From the NCBI GenBank assembly GCA_030824805.1, contig JAPJRC010000046.1:1-17936 (forward strand): a DNA stretch of 17,936 bases, written 5' to 3'. Below are positions 1 to 7,413 of this stretch, piece by piece (position 1 is the stretch's first letter; the number at the start of each line of letters is the position of its first letter). The translations under genes and the position numbers were made by a program. A model generated the notes under the pieces. That model had not been told where the DNA came from, ran no database searches, and saw only the letters and a list, made by a program, of their open reading frames with translations. Origin of the DNA: Micavibrio sp. (lineage in GTDB: Bacteria > Pseudomonadota > Alphaproteobacteria > Micavibrionales > Micavibrionaceae).

Positions 1-1
1 C

Positions 2-118
2 GTCATAACCACGCATGATTGCTCGCGCAAAGCCATTCGTGCCGCTGTGGAAAAGATCGCCAAGCTCGAAAGCGTATCAAAACCGCCGACCGTTTTGCGC
101 ATCGCGCAATTCCACTAA
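2..118 (+). CDS. hom: Homoserine dehydrogenase, C-terminal end (partial)
   Basis: Only the last 38 codons and the TAA stop (116-118) lie in the window. They read VITTHDCSRKAIRAAVEKI and then a segment ending PPTVLRIAQFH. This matches the end of the C-terminal ACT domain of bacterial homoserine dehydrogenase, where a 'TH' strand is followed by a helix of the type 'A..A...IA.L..V..PP..IRI'. The enzyme reduces aspartate semialdehyde to homoserine in the threonine/methionine pathway. The ACT domain is normally where threonine feedback acts. A hom gene directly before glpX and recJ is a familiar alphaproteobacterial arrangement, which supports the call. A strong terminator follows 13 bases after the stop, so hom probably ends its own transcript. 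The catalytic part is outside the window, so the identification rests on this tail plus context. Confidence 0.75.
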   Translation, partial: VITTHDCSRKAIRAAVEKIAKLESVSKPPTVLRIAQFH

Positions 119-131
119 GCCCAATTACATT

Positions 132-171
132 AAAAATCCCCCGTATCTTATAGAAAGATAAGGGGATTTTT
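132..171 (+). terminator. Rho-independent terminator after hom (possibly bidirectional)
   Basis: The outer stem AAAAATCCCC (132-141) pairs perfectly with GGGGATTTTT (162-171). An inner stem TATCTT (144-149) pairs with AAGATA (155-160) around an ATAGA loop. The 3' arm supplies the U tract, and the mirrored A tract on the 5' side means the structure could also stop transcription from the other strand. It sits 13 bases after the homoserine dehydrogenase stop codon. Confidence 0.85.
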
Positions 172-234
172 CTATCCCCGCTTTTCACGGACGCGGGTGC
201 GAATTTAATGGCAACCGAGCGGGCGGCTGGCTTA

Positions 235-262
235 TTCTTGGTGTCAGAGATTCCCGTACACT
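235..262 (+). promoter_or_regulatory. Possible weak promoter for glpX-recJ
   Basis: TTCTTG (235-240) and TACACT (257-262) are separated by 16 bases, giving a poor -35 and a fair -10. It lies between the hom terminator and glpX, where a promoter is needed. Initiation near 269 would leave almost no leader before the ATG at 273, which would favour the internal ATG at 327 as the glpX start. The match is weak. Confidence 0.25.
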
Positions 263-272
263 TTAGGTCCCA

Positions 273-1286
273 ATGTCCGCCGATAATCGCGCCCATAATC
301 CATCCGTTTCGCCAGAGGATTTTTCCATGGACCGAAACCTTGCGCTCGAAGCGGTGCGGGTGACCGAAGCGGCGGCTTTGGCGGCTTCGAAAACTGTGGG
401 ACGCGGCGACGAAGAGGCGGCGGACGCGGCGGCCGTCGATGCCATGCGCGAGGCGCTGAATGCGCTGTCCATGCAGGGTGAAGTGGTGATCGGTGAAGGC
501 GAGCGTGACGAGGCGCCTATGCTGTATATCGGGGAGAAGGTCGGCAACGGATATGGACCTGTTCTGGATATCGCGCTCGATCCATTGGAAGGCACATCTA
601 TCACGGCGAAGGGCGGGCAGAACGCGCTGGCTGTGCTTGCGATGACGGACAAGGGCGGTTTTCTGAATGCGCCCGACACGTATATGCGCAAGCTTGGTGT
701 TGGCCCCGGTATTGATGAAAATAAACTCGATCTCGATGCACCTGTCGAAGATGTTTTGAAAGTCATTGCGCGCGCCAAGGATGCTAAGGTTGAAGACCTT
801 CTTGTCTGCATTCTTGACCGTCCGCGCCACGAGGATTTGATCCACGATGTGCGCAAAGCGGGGGCGCGTATCTCGCTTATTCAGGATGGCGACGTGAGCG
901 CGGTGATTGCCACGTGCGATTCCGAAACGGGCATAGATGTTTACATCGGCACAGGCGGCGCGCCGGAAGGTGTTCTCGCGGCGGCGGCGCTACAATGTCT
1001 TGGCGGAAAAATTCTGGGCCAGCTCGTGTTCCGGAACGACGACGAGAAAGAGCGCGCGCGCAAAATCGGCATCACGGATTTTAACCGGATTTATAAAACG
1101 GACGATCTTGCAAAGCCCGGCAATGTTATGTTTGCCGCCACAGGCGTTACCGACGGCGCAATGCTGCCCGGCGTGCGTCGTTATGCGGGCGGTGCCACGA
1201 CAAACTCTATCGTCATGCGTTCGAAGACCGGCACGATCCGCCGGATAGAAGCCACGCATAATTTTGACCGGAAGCGGGAAGTATAA
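273..1286 (+). CDS. glpX: Class II fructose-1,6-bisphosphatase GlpX
   Basis: This enzyme hydrolyses fructose-1,6-bisphosphate to fructose-6-phosphate in gluconeogenesis, in the cytoplasm, using divalent metal. The protein aligns with GlpX along its length: RVTEAAALAA near residue 30, GRGDEEAADAAAVDAMR near 43-59, GEGERDEAPMLYIGEKVG at 74-91, DPLEGT at 103-108 (the acidic metal/phosphate-site region of the lithium-sensitive phosphatase fold), and GGAPEGVLAAAAL near 225. It ends RTIRRIEATHNFDRK. The length of 337 aa fits the family. The start is uncertain. ATG 273 has only a weak TTAGG upstream. ATG 327 (giving MDRNLALEAVRVTEAAALAAS) has AGAGGA seven bases upstream and coincides with where most homologues begin, so 327 may be the true start. 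The stop TAA overlaps the recJ ATG by one base (TAATG), implying translational coupling in an operon. Confidence 0.93.
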   Translation: MSADNRAHNPSVSPEDFSMDRNLALEAVRVTEAAALAASKTVGRGDEEAADAAAVDAMREALNALSMQGEVVIGEGERDEAPMLYIGEKVGNGYGPVLDIALDPLEGTSITAKGGQNALAVLAMTDKGGFLNAPDTYMRKLGVGPGIDENKLDLDAPVEDVLKVIARAKDAKVEDLLVCILDRPRHEDLIHDVRKAGARISLIQDGDVSAVIATCDSETGIDVYIGTGGAPEGVLAAAALQCLGGKILGQLVFRNDDEKERARKIGITDFNRIYKTDDLAKPGNVMFAATGVTDGAMLPGVRRYAGGATTNSIVMRSKTGTIRRIEATHNFDRKREV

Positions 1287-3121
1287 TGGAAGCCACACGC
1301 CAACAAGCCCCGTTGTTCCTGAATGTTCAGCAATCTCTGAAAGATTCCCGTTGGGTCTTTCCGGCGGTGGAGCAAGACGTTGTCGAACGCATTTCCCAAG
1401 TACACAGCCTTCCGGATTATGTGGCACGCATGCTCCATCTGCGCGGCGTAGGCCCCGACGATGTGGAATCTTTTCTGTATCCAACTTTGCGCGCGCATTT
1501 TCCCGATCCTTTTTCCATGAAGGGCATGCGCGAATTCGCCGAAGATGCGGCCAAGCGCATCATGAACCACAGCACGATCGGCATTCTGGCGGACTTCGAC
1601 GTTGACGGTTCCACAAGCGCGGCCATTCTCACAAGGTTTCTGCGTCATTGCGGAATGATGCCGCCGCTTTATATCCCATGCCGTCTGAACGAAGGATATG
1701 GGCCGAACCTTAACGCCGTACAGGCGCTGAAGAACGACGGCGCGCACATGATTGTTATGGCGGATTGCGGCACAACGTCTTTTGAAGCGGTATCGGCGGC
1801 GCGCGATCTGGGCATGGATGTCGCGATTTTCGACCATCATGAAACGGAAGATGCTCTTCCCGAAGCGAACCATGTTATCAATCCGAAACGCCGCGATGAT
1901 GCGTCCGGCCTCGGCATGCTGGCCGCATGCGGTGTAACGTTCTTGTGCTGTGTTGCCATCAACAGCGTTTTAAAGCGCGAGAAGTTTTACGAGAAGGCCG
2001 GTATCAACGAGCCCAACATGAAAAGCTGGATTGATCTGGTCGGGCTCGGAACCGTGTGTGACATGGTGCCGATGACAGGCCCGAACCGGTTGCTGGTCCG
2101 TGCAGGTTTCCACCAGATGTCTCTCAAAACAAACCCCGGTATTCGCGCGCTGTGCGAGGTCGGAAATCTGGAGAGTGCGCCCAAATATTCGGACGCAGGT
2201 TTTGTGCTTGGCCCGCGCATCAACGCCGGTTCCCGCGTGCACAAATCCGATCTCGGTGCAAAACTGCTGTCGACGGACAATATCGACGAGGCGCGCTCGA
2301 TTGCCTATCTGCTCGACGAATGCAACGAGCAGCGCAAATCCATTCAATCCAAGATGATGAAAGAAGCCATCGAAAAGGTTGAAAAGGAAGGGCTGGACCA
2401 GCACGCCGTTATTATCGTTGGTGATACGGACTGGCATCCGGGACTGAGCGGCCTGGTGGCGGGGCGTTTGAAAGAGCGCTACGGCAAGCCGGCGATATGT
2501 GTCACCTATGCCGAAAACACCGAAGGCGTTCTCGAAGGGCGCGGCTCAGGCCGTTCCATTCCCGGTGTAAATTTGGCGCAGAGCTTTATCGAGGCGCGCA
2601 ATCAGGAATTGCTTGTAAAGGGCGGCGGCCACGCCATGGCTGGAGGTTTTACCGTGATGCCGGACCGTTTGCCCGAGTTCCGCGAGTTCTTGTCGAAGAA
2701 CATCACGGCGCAGATGGAACACATGGACCTGACGCAGGAAACCGTGATCGACGGTATTGCAAGCATCCGCGGCGCCCAATCGCAATTTGTGCGTCTTCTT
2801 ACCGATCATATCGGCCCGTTCGGACCGCAGAACACGGAACCTTTGTTTGCGCTCGCCAATGTGCGTATCGGCATGGTGGATGTTTTGAAAGACAAACACA
2901 TTCGCGTGCAGATGAGCGACTGGGAAGGTGGGCCGCGCATGAAGGCTATGTTCTTCTACGGCATCGGCACGAAGCTGGGAGAAACATTGCTCAACCACGG
3001 TCAAAGGCTGCTCCATCTCGCAGGCCAATTCCAGATAAACAGCTGGCAGGGGCGCGAAAGCGTTGAATTTTTGATATCGGATGCGGCTGTTGCATCCGAG
3101 ACCAATAAAAACGCGGCCTAA
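1286..3121 (+). CDS. recJ: Single-stranded-DNA-specific exonuclease RecJ
   Basis: RecJ is the 5'-3' single-strand DNA exonuclease of the RecF recombination, mismatch and base-excision repair pathways, acting in the cytoplasm. The DHH phosphoesterase motifs are intact: ILADFDVDGSTSA with DFDVDG at 103-108, MADCGTT with DCGTT at 160-164, the DHH signature at 183-185, and VGLGTVCDMVPM with GTVCDM at 255-260. These carry the aspartates and histidines that bind Mn/Mg. The DHHA1 substrate-binding motif GGGHAMAGGFT lies near 446-456, and an OB-type C-terminal region follows with GPFGPQNTEPLFA. The length of 611 aa is normal. The ATG at 1286 shares its A with the glpX stop codon, so recJ is probably translated by reinitiation. 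The pairing of glpX with recJ looks like conserved gene order rather than shared function. Confidence 0.96.
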   Translation: MEATRQQAPLFLNVQQSLKDSRWVFPAVEQDVVERISQVHSLPDYVARMLHLRGVGPDDVESFLYPTLRAHFPDPFSMKGMREFAEDAAKRIMNHSTIGILADFDVDGSTSAAILTRFLRHCGMMPPLYIPCRLNEGYGPNLNAVQALKNDGAHMIVMADCGTTSFEAVSAARDLGMDVAIFDHHETEDALPEANHVINPKRRDDASGLGMLAACGVTFLCCVAINSVLKREKFYEKAGINEPNMKSWIDLVGLGTVCDMVPMTGPNRLLVRAGFHQMSLKTNPGIRALCEVGNLESAPKYSDAGFVLGPRINAGSRVHKSDLGAKLLSTDNIDEARSIAYLLDECNEQRKSIQSKMMKEAIEKVEKEGLDQHAVIIVGDTDWHPGLSGLVAGRLKERYGKPAICVTYAENTEGVLEGRGSGRSIPGVNLAQSFIEARNQELLVKGGGHAMAGGFTVMPDRLPEFREFLSKNITAQMEHMDLTQETVIDGIASIRGAQSQFVRLLTDHIGPFGPQNTEPLFALANVRIGMVDVLKDKHIRVQMSDWEGGPRMKAMFFYGIGTKLGETLLNHGQRLLHLAGQFQINSWQGRESVEFLISDAAVASETNKNAA

Positions 3122-3206
3122 ACACCGGGAACAAAAGCCAAAAGCGCCATGTTGGTCTTTGGATAATTAAAGAAATTATGAACAGGGATTGGACAGAGGT
3201 GTGGTA

Positions 3207-3968
3207 ATGCCCGAGATATCATCGGAACTGCTCACGTTTATTCTCGTAGGATTTTTGGCACAATTGGTGGACGGCGCACTTGGTATGGCTTTCGGGGTTA
3301 TATCCAGCACCGTGCTTTTGTCATTGGGGCAGGCGCCCGCGGTGGTCAGCGCAAGCGTGCACACCGCCGAGATGGTGGTTACGGGATTTTCCGCCGGATC
3401 GCATATCTATTTCAAAAACGTAAACTGGAAGCTGTGTTTGCCGCTCGCATTTTTCGGAGCGATTGGCGGTATTGCGGGGGCGCTGTTCCTGGTCAATGTT
3501 GACGGTGACACGATCAAGCCGTTTATATCGGCCTATCTTGGCGTTCTCGGACTGTTTATTCTTTACAAAGCTTTCCTGAAGAAAAAGGAACCGCCACCAA
3601 GCCTGCTGCCCGTTACCCATCTTTCCGCGCTTGGCGTTGCTGGCGGCGCGCTCGATGCCACGGGGGGCGGCGGATGGGGGCCTATTGTGACGTCCAACCT
3701 GATAGCACGCGGTGACAACCCGCGTCAGGTGATCGGGTCGGTCAACACATCGGAATTCATGGTCAGCACGGCCGTGACGCTGGCCTTCATAACCACGCTC
3801 GGCATTCACTTTACCGATGTTGTGCTGGGGCTTTTGATTGGCGGCGTTCTGGCGGCACCCCTCGGTGCTTTTATCGTGCGCAAAGTGCCCTCAAAATATG
3901 TGATGATCGTCGTAGGGCTTTTGATCACGGTGTTAAGCGTCTGGCAGCTGTATAAAATATTGCTATAA
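3207..3968 (+). CDS. TauE/SafE (TSUP) family anion transporter
   Basis: This is a 253-aa polytopic inner-membrane protein with about eight hydrophobic segments. TSUP members export or import sulfite, sulfoacetate, taurine-derived anions or thiosulfate. The protein shows the paired half-repeats of the family: GFLAQLVDGALGMAFG at residues 15-30 in the first half and ALDATGGGGWGPIVTS at about 148-163 in the second, with HTAE (52-55) and NTSE in equivalent positions. I chose ATG 3207 because AGAGGT (3195-3200) lies six bases upstream. A TTG at 3189 in frame would add six residues (MDRGVV) but has no ribosome binding site. It stands alone, 85 bases after recJ and 67 bases before the phospholipase D gene. 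The substrate cannot be told from sequence, and no sulfur-metabolism gene is nearby. Confidence 0.88.
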   Translation: MPEISSELLTFILVGFLAQLVDGALGMAFGVISSTVLLSLGQAPAVVSASVHTAEMVVTGFSAGSHIYFKNVNWKLCLPLAFFGAIGGIAGALFLVNVDGDTIKPFISAYLGVLGLFILYKAFLKKKEPPPSLLPVTHLSALGVAGGALDATGGGGWGPIVTSNLIARGDNPRQVIGSVNTSEFMVSTAVTLAFITTLGIHFTDVVLGLLIGGVLAAPLGAFIVRKVPSKYVMIVVGLLITVLSVWQLYKILL

Positions 3969-4035
3969 GCGTTAAAGTGGAACAAAAGCGGCGCTAAGCC
4001 GTTGGTGGCGTTATTAATCATAATGGCGCGACCAC

Positions 4036-6240
4036 ATGTTATACGTTCCGGACCAATATAAAAACAACGATACCAATTTGTTCGAGGAAGGACGGAATTG
4101 TACCGTTCGCAGCACAGCCACGCACGCATCCATGCTTGTCGACTGTGCCAATTACTATCGCGATTTGCACGAGGCTTTGAGTAAGGCACGGCACAGCATT
4201 TTTATTCTGGGATGGGATCTTGACAGCCGGATTGATCTGATCCGCGATGAAAAGGACCGCACACACGATACGCCCGACAATCTTTACGAATTGCTGACAT
4301 TGAAGGCGCGTGAAAATCCGCATATGCAGATTTACCTTAATAAGTGGAATTACGCGTTCTTCATGGCCGAGGTGCGTGAGCCTCTGTCCGTCTGGAAATG
4401 GCGCAAGACGGGCTTGCCGAACATTCATTATTACCATGACGGGATGTTGCCCGCCGGTGCATGCCACCACCAGAAAATCGTTGTAGTGGATGACGAGGTT
4501 GCCTTCGTGGGCGGCATGGATGTCGCGGTTATGCGTTGGGACACACGCGACCATATTCCTGATGACCCGCGCAGGGAAGATCCGGGCGGTGTGCTGTTGC
4601 CTGGAAAGAAAAAAGTTTTCCCGCCGTACCACGATATTCAAACGGTGGTCAGCGGTCCCGCGGCCAAAGAATTTGCAAAAATCGTAAGAGAGAGATGGCG
4701 TATAGCCGCCGGCTATGAAGCCATCCCGATACGCGAAGGTTTGACGGATAATGTGCCCCAATCATGGCCCGATACCGATCCGCCGGATTTCGACGATATC
4801 AACGTGGCCATCACGCGCACGCTTCCACCGTATGACGGCAAGGAAGGACGTTTCGAAATAGAACAGGCCTATCTGGACGAGATTGCCATCGCGGAACGTT
4901 TTATCTACATGGAAAACCAGTATTTCACCTCGGCCAAGCTGGCGGCGGCAATCAATCGCCGGTTGCACGAGCGGCCTGAATTGCGCGTGTTGATGGTGAG
5001 CAGTTACAACCCGCAAGGATTCATTGAGAAAGTGTCCATGTGGTCTGGCCGCATGCGGTTTAAGAAAATTGTCGAAGGCGGCGGACGCGCGCCGCAGGTT
5101 GCTATGGCGTATCCCAGCAGCCGCGCCGACGTGGGCGGTGAATATGCCACCATCCGCATACATTCCAAGATTATGGCGGTCGATGACAGGTTTCTGAGCG
5201 TTGGTTCCGCCAACCTTAACAACCGTTCGATGCGGCTCGATACGGAATGCGATCTTGTGTATCAGGCCGTAACGGATGAGCACCGGAAAAAGATTGCCGA
5301 TATCCGCAACGATTTGATTCATGAGCACACGGGGTATTCAAAGGACGATGTCGCCGCAATGGTGGAAGAGGGCGTCGATCCCCGCGAATTCATGAAGGAG
5401 TTGCCGGATACGAAAAAGAAACTGACGGAAGTGGACGACAGCATTTTCTTTGCGCGGTTTCCCCAAATTCTTGCGCGTTATCTCGCCGATCCAAGCCACG
5501 GATGGATACCAGAACTTCTCCCACTGCCAACAGCAAAGAACTCCTATATGCAATATTTTACCAGACGCCGTGTTTTCAAACTGGCCGCCGCCGTCATTGT
5601 TCTGGCCTTTTTAGCATTTGGATGGAATCAATTGTTCGGCGGAGAGCTTGGTACGCGTGAAAAGATCATGAACGTTCTTGAAGGCGTGCGTACGGCGCCA
5701 CTTGCCGTGCCTTATGCCATCGTATTGTATGCCATAGCCGCCACATTGTTTGTGCCGGTAACGTTGCTGACAGGCAGTGTTGCAATTGTGTTCGGATACT
5801 GGCAGGGCTTGTTGATTTCTCTGACAGGCGCTTTGATTTCCGCCAGTGTAGGCTATGTTCTGGGGCGCGGCTTGGATACATCATTCAAGAAAATCATGAG
5901 CGGTTCGATGATGGAGCGCATCAAGCAACACGCGGAAAACAGCAATATTATTGCCATCACGTTTCTGCGGATGTTGCCTGTAGCGCCATATTCAGCCGTA
6001 AACTTCGCACTTGGTTTGATCCACGTTCCATTTCTTATTTTTATTGCGGCGACCGTTCTTGGTCTGTTGCCCGGAAAACTGATCGGCGTGTTCCTTGCGG
6101 ACTCTCTGGCCGATCTCTGGCGTAACCCCGATCCAATGCAGATAGGTATGGCCGCGGCCGGGCTCGGCGCATGGATTGGTATTGTCTGGCTGACATACTA
6201 TCTCCACAAGCTCTGGCAGCGGAAGAAAGGCAAGGCCTAG
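4036..6240 (+). CDS. Phospholipase D domain fused to VTT/DedA-type membrane domain
   Basis: The N-terminal ~480 residues are a cytosolic-looking phospholipase D/cardiolipin-synthase-type module with two HKD motifs. The first is H145-Q-K147-I-V-V-V-D152 followed by VAFVGGMD. The second is H376-S-K378-IMAVD383 followed by SVGSANLNNRSM. The two histidines form the phosphohistidine and general-acid pair, so the enzyme should be active on phosphodiesters. A charged FTRRR segment leads to a first membrane span near 513-528. A SNARE-associated/VTT domain (TVP38/TMEM64/DedA group) then runs from about 550 to 700, with the typical FLRMLPVAPYSAVNFALG stretch. VTT proteins include lipid scramblases and flippases. 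The total of 734 aa matches known PLD-VTT fusions. ATG 4036 is the first start after an in-frame stop at 4021, with no clear ribosome binding site. The stop overlaps the next gene by one base (TAGTG). A phospholipid-acting role is inferred, and the substrate is unknown. Confidence 0.9.
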   Translation: MLYVPDQYKNNDTNLFEEGRNCTVRSTATHASMLVDCANYYRDLHEALSKARHSIFILGWDLDSRIDLIRDEKDRTHDTPDNLYELLTLKARENPHMQIYLNKWNYAFFMAEVREPLSVWKWRKTGLPNIHYYHDGMLPAGACHHQKIVVVDDEVAFVGGMDVAVMRWDTRDHIPDDPRREDPGGVLLPGKKKVFPPYHDIQTVVSGPAAKEFAKIVRERWRIAAGYEAIPIREGLTDNVPQSWPDTDPPDFDDINVAITRTLPPYDGKEGRFEIEQAYLDEIAIAERFIYMENQYFTSAKLAAAINRRLHERPELRVLMVSSYNPQGFIEKVSMWSGRMRFKKIVEGGGRAPQVAMAYPSSRADVGGEYATIRIHSKIMAVDDRFLSVGSANLNNRSMRLDTECDLVYQAVTDEHRKKIADIRNDLIHEHTGYSKDDVAAMVEEGVDPREFMKELPDTKKKLTEVDDSIFFARFPQILARYLADPSHGWIPELLPLPTAKNSYMQYFTRRRVFKLAAAVIVLAFLAFGWNQLFGGELGTREKIMNVLEGVRTAPLAVPYAIVLYAIAATLFVPVTLLTGSVAIVFGYWQGLLISLTGALISASVGYVLGRGLDTSFKKIMSGSMMERIKQHAENSNIIAITFLRMLPVAPYSAVNFALGLIHVPFLIFIAATVLGLLPGKLIGVFLADSLADLWRNPDPMQIGMAAAGLGAWIGIVWLTYYLHKLWQRKKGKA

Positions 6241-6947
6241 TGGGACGTGTAAGGTTCCTGTGTTTCAACATCCACGGCGGGTACAGCCGTGACGGGCGGC
6301 GGGACCTGAAGCGCGTTCATGACCTGATGGAGCGCATGGATGTGGATATCGGTGCATTTCAGGAGATGGAGACACGGCCATCGCGCGGGGGTAACAGGCA
6401 AGACGTCGATACATTGGCGGACATGAAACGCCCCCACCACTTGCCCGGACCGACCATGAAAGAGGGTGAGGGATGGTATGGCAATCTTATTGTCAGCAGA
6501 TTTCCTATCATCAGGGCGCAGGCGCATACGATGGAAACAAAGTATGACTTCGAGCCGCGCAACGCCGTCGATGCGCTTATAGAAACGCCGCACGGGAGAA
6601 TTCGTCTGCTCAACACACATTTGTCGTTGTCGCCGTTCGAGCGCGCCACCGAAGTTCCTATGCTTATCGAACTGGTCCAGCAGGTGGAAGAAGAGGAGAA
6701 GGCGCCCGTTATCCTTATGGGCGATCTGAATATCTGGAATCCTGCTTCACGGCTGCTCAAGTTTCTGGATGCTGTCATGGTGTCTGTGCCGCTCGGTGCG
6801 ACATTCCCGGCAGGGCTTCCTTTCCTGAAACTGGACCGCGTGTGGATAGACACGCCGAAGATCAAGGTGGAGGCGCAGGTTCTCAAAGGCCCCGGCATAT
6901 CGGAATTATCGGACCATCTGCCTCTGCTGGTGGATGTCTATCTGTAA
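6240..6947 (+). CDS. Endonuclease/exonuclease/phosphatase (EEP) family phosphodiesterase
   Basis: This 235-aa protein carries all EEP (DNase I-like) motifs: FNIHGG with N10 and H12, FQEME with Q41-E42 (metal-binding Glu), YGNLIVSRFPI, the N125-T-H127-LSLSP active-site strand, G161-DLN164, LDRVWI, and the terminal S224-D225-H226-LPL general-base motif. Family members hydrolyse phosphodiesters in nucleic acids, sphingomyelin or inositol phosphates. The start is GTG 6240, whose G is also the last base of the phospholipase D stop codon (TAGTG). The reading frame is open further upstream, but only inside the previous gene, and residue 2 onward already matches the family's N-terminal strand. Tight coupling to a PLD-VTT protein suggests the substrate may be a lipid or a PLD product rather than DNA. 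That is inference, and no signal peptide is visible. Confidence 0.88.
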   Translation: MGRVRFLCFNIHGGYSRDGRRDLKRVHDLMERMDVDIGAFQEMETRPSRGGNRQDVDTLADMKRPHHLPGPTMKEGEGWYGNLIVSRFPIIRAQAHTMETKYDFEPRNAVDALIETPHGRIRLLNTHLSLSPFERATEVPMLIELVQQVEEEEKAPVILMGDLNIWNPASRLLKFLDAVMVSVPLGATFPAGLPFLKLDRVWIDTPKIKVEAQVLKGPGISELSDHLPLLVDVYL

Positions 6948-6999
6948 AAGCCTGCGGGGCCTTGCACGGACCGCTTGCGCGTGATAACAGCAAGAAATC

Positions 7000-7371
7000 A
7001 TGCAGGGGAATTGCACGAAATTTTTGCTCAACCTTATTATGATGCTGGCGTTCATAGGCGCCGGTATTTCCCCTGCTTGTAAGTTCATCTCCGGCGAACT
7101 GGTGGAGATTTGCGGTCCGAACGGGATCGAAACCGTGCGTTTGGCCGCCGATGAAATTCCACCCGATGCTCCGGACCATCACAAATCCGCCAGCGAGCAA
7201 TGCGCTTTCTGTTTCACCGGATCGCATATCAAGACAATGGGTGCACAAGCCGCAACCGTTGAAGCCCCTGTATCCACACGCATTGCCGCCGAGCATGAAA
7301 TAGCCGCCGTGCATGCGTATGATTTGTACCGCTCGGCCACGTTACCGCGCGGACCGCCTTCCGCCGTTTAA
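7000..7371 (+). CDS. DUF2946-like small secreted or membrane-anchored Cys/His protein
   Basis: This 123-aa protein starts with a charged n-region and a hydrophobic stretch (KFLLNLIMMLAFIGAGI) that should act as a signal peptide or anchor. Short metal-ligand-like motifs follow: SPACKF, LVEICGPNGIETV, an acidic/His patch DAPDHHKSASEQ and CAFCF. The order 'hydrophobic leader - EIC..G..TV - H-rich - C.FC' is that of DUF2946 proteins, which are often encoded just before TonB-dependent (copper) receptors. The gene indeed precedes a TonB receptor by 42 bases. Function is unknown. A periplasmic metal-binding partner of the receptor is the natural inference. ATG 7000 has no strong ribosome binding site, and ATG 7039 would remove most of the leader. 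A weak promoter-like pair (TTGCAC 6962-6967, TAACAG 6985-6990, 17-base spacing) lies upstream. Confidence 0.7.
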   Translation: MQGNCTKFLLNLIMMLAFIGAGISPACKFISGELVEICGPNGIETVRLAADEIPPDAPDHHKSASEQCAFCFTGSHIKTMGAQAATVEAPVSTRIAAEHEIAAVHAYDLYRSATLPRGPPSAV

Positions 7372-7404
7372 TCCAGACTTTCAAATTTTTCACGGATTAA
7401 ACGG
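7364..7404 (+). promoter_or_regulatory. Perfect 11-bp inverted repeat around the TonB-receptor ribosome binding site
   Basis: CCGTTTAATCC (7364-7374) and GGATTAAACGG (7394-7404) are exact reverse complements around a 19-base A/T-rich loop. The left arm contains the TAA stop (7369-7371) of the DUF2946-like gene. The right arm ends inside the GGAG (7403-7406) that serves the receptor ATG at 7414. In RNA this would form a stable stem that ribosomes finishing the upstream gene would disrupt. It could couple translation of the two genes or act as a processing or attenuation element. It has no U tract downstream, so a terminator is less likely. A DNA operator is also possible. Confidence 0.6.
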
Positions 7405-7413
7405 AGTAATTCC

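Noticed and set aside
1181..1873. Antisense open frame (230 codons) across the glpX/recJ junction
   Set aside because: It overlaps well-conserved RecJ and GlpX motifs on the other strand and has no recognisable domain.
3189..3206. TTG start adding six residues to the TauE/SafE protein
   Set aside because: No ribosome binding site precedes it, and the sequence AGAGGT inside this stretch is correctly placed for ATG 3207.
4019..4024. CATAAT as a -10 box for the phospholipase D gene
   Set aside because: No -35 lies at the right distance, and transcription would start only about five bases before the ATG.
6171..6239. Upstream extension of the EEP phosphodiesterase inside the PLD-VTT gene
   Set aside because: The extra residues overlap the end of the PLD-VTT coding region and do not resemble the family. 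GTG 6240 in TAGTG begins at the conserved N-terminal strand.
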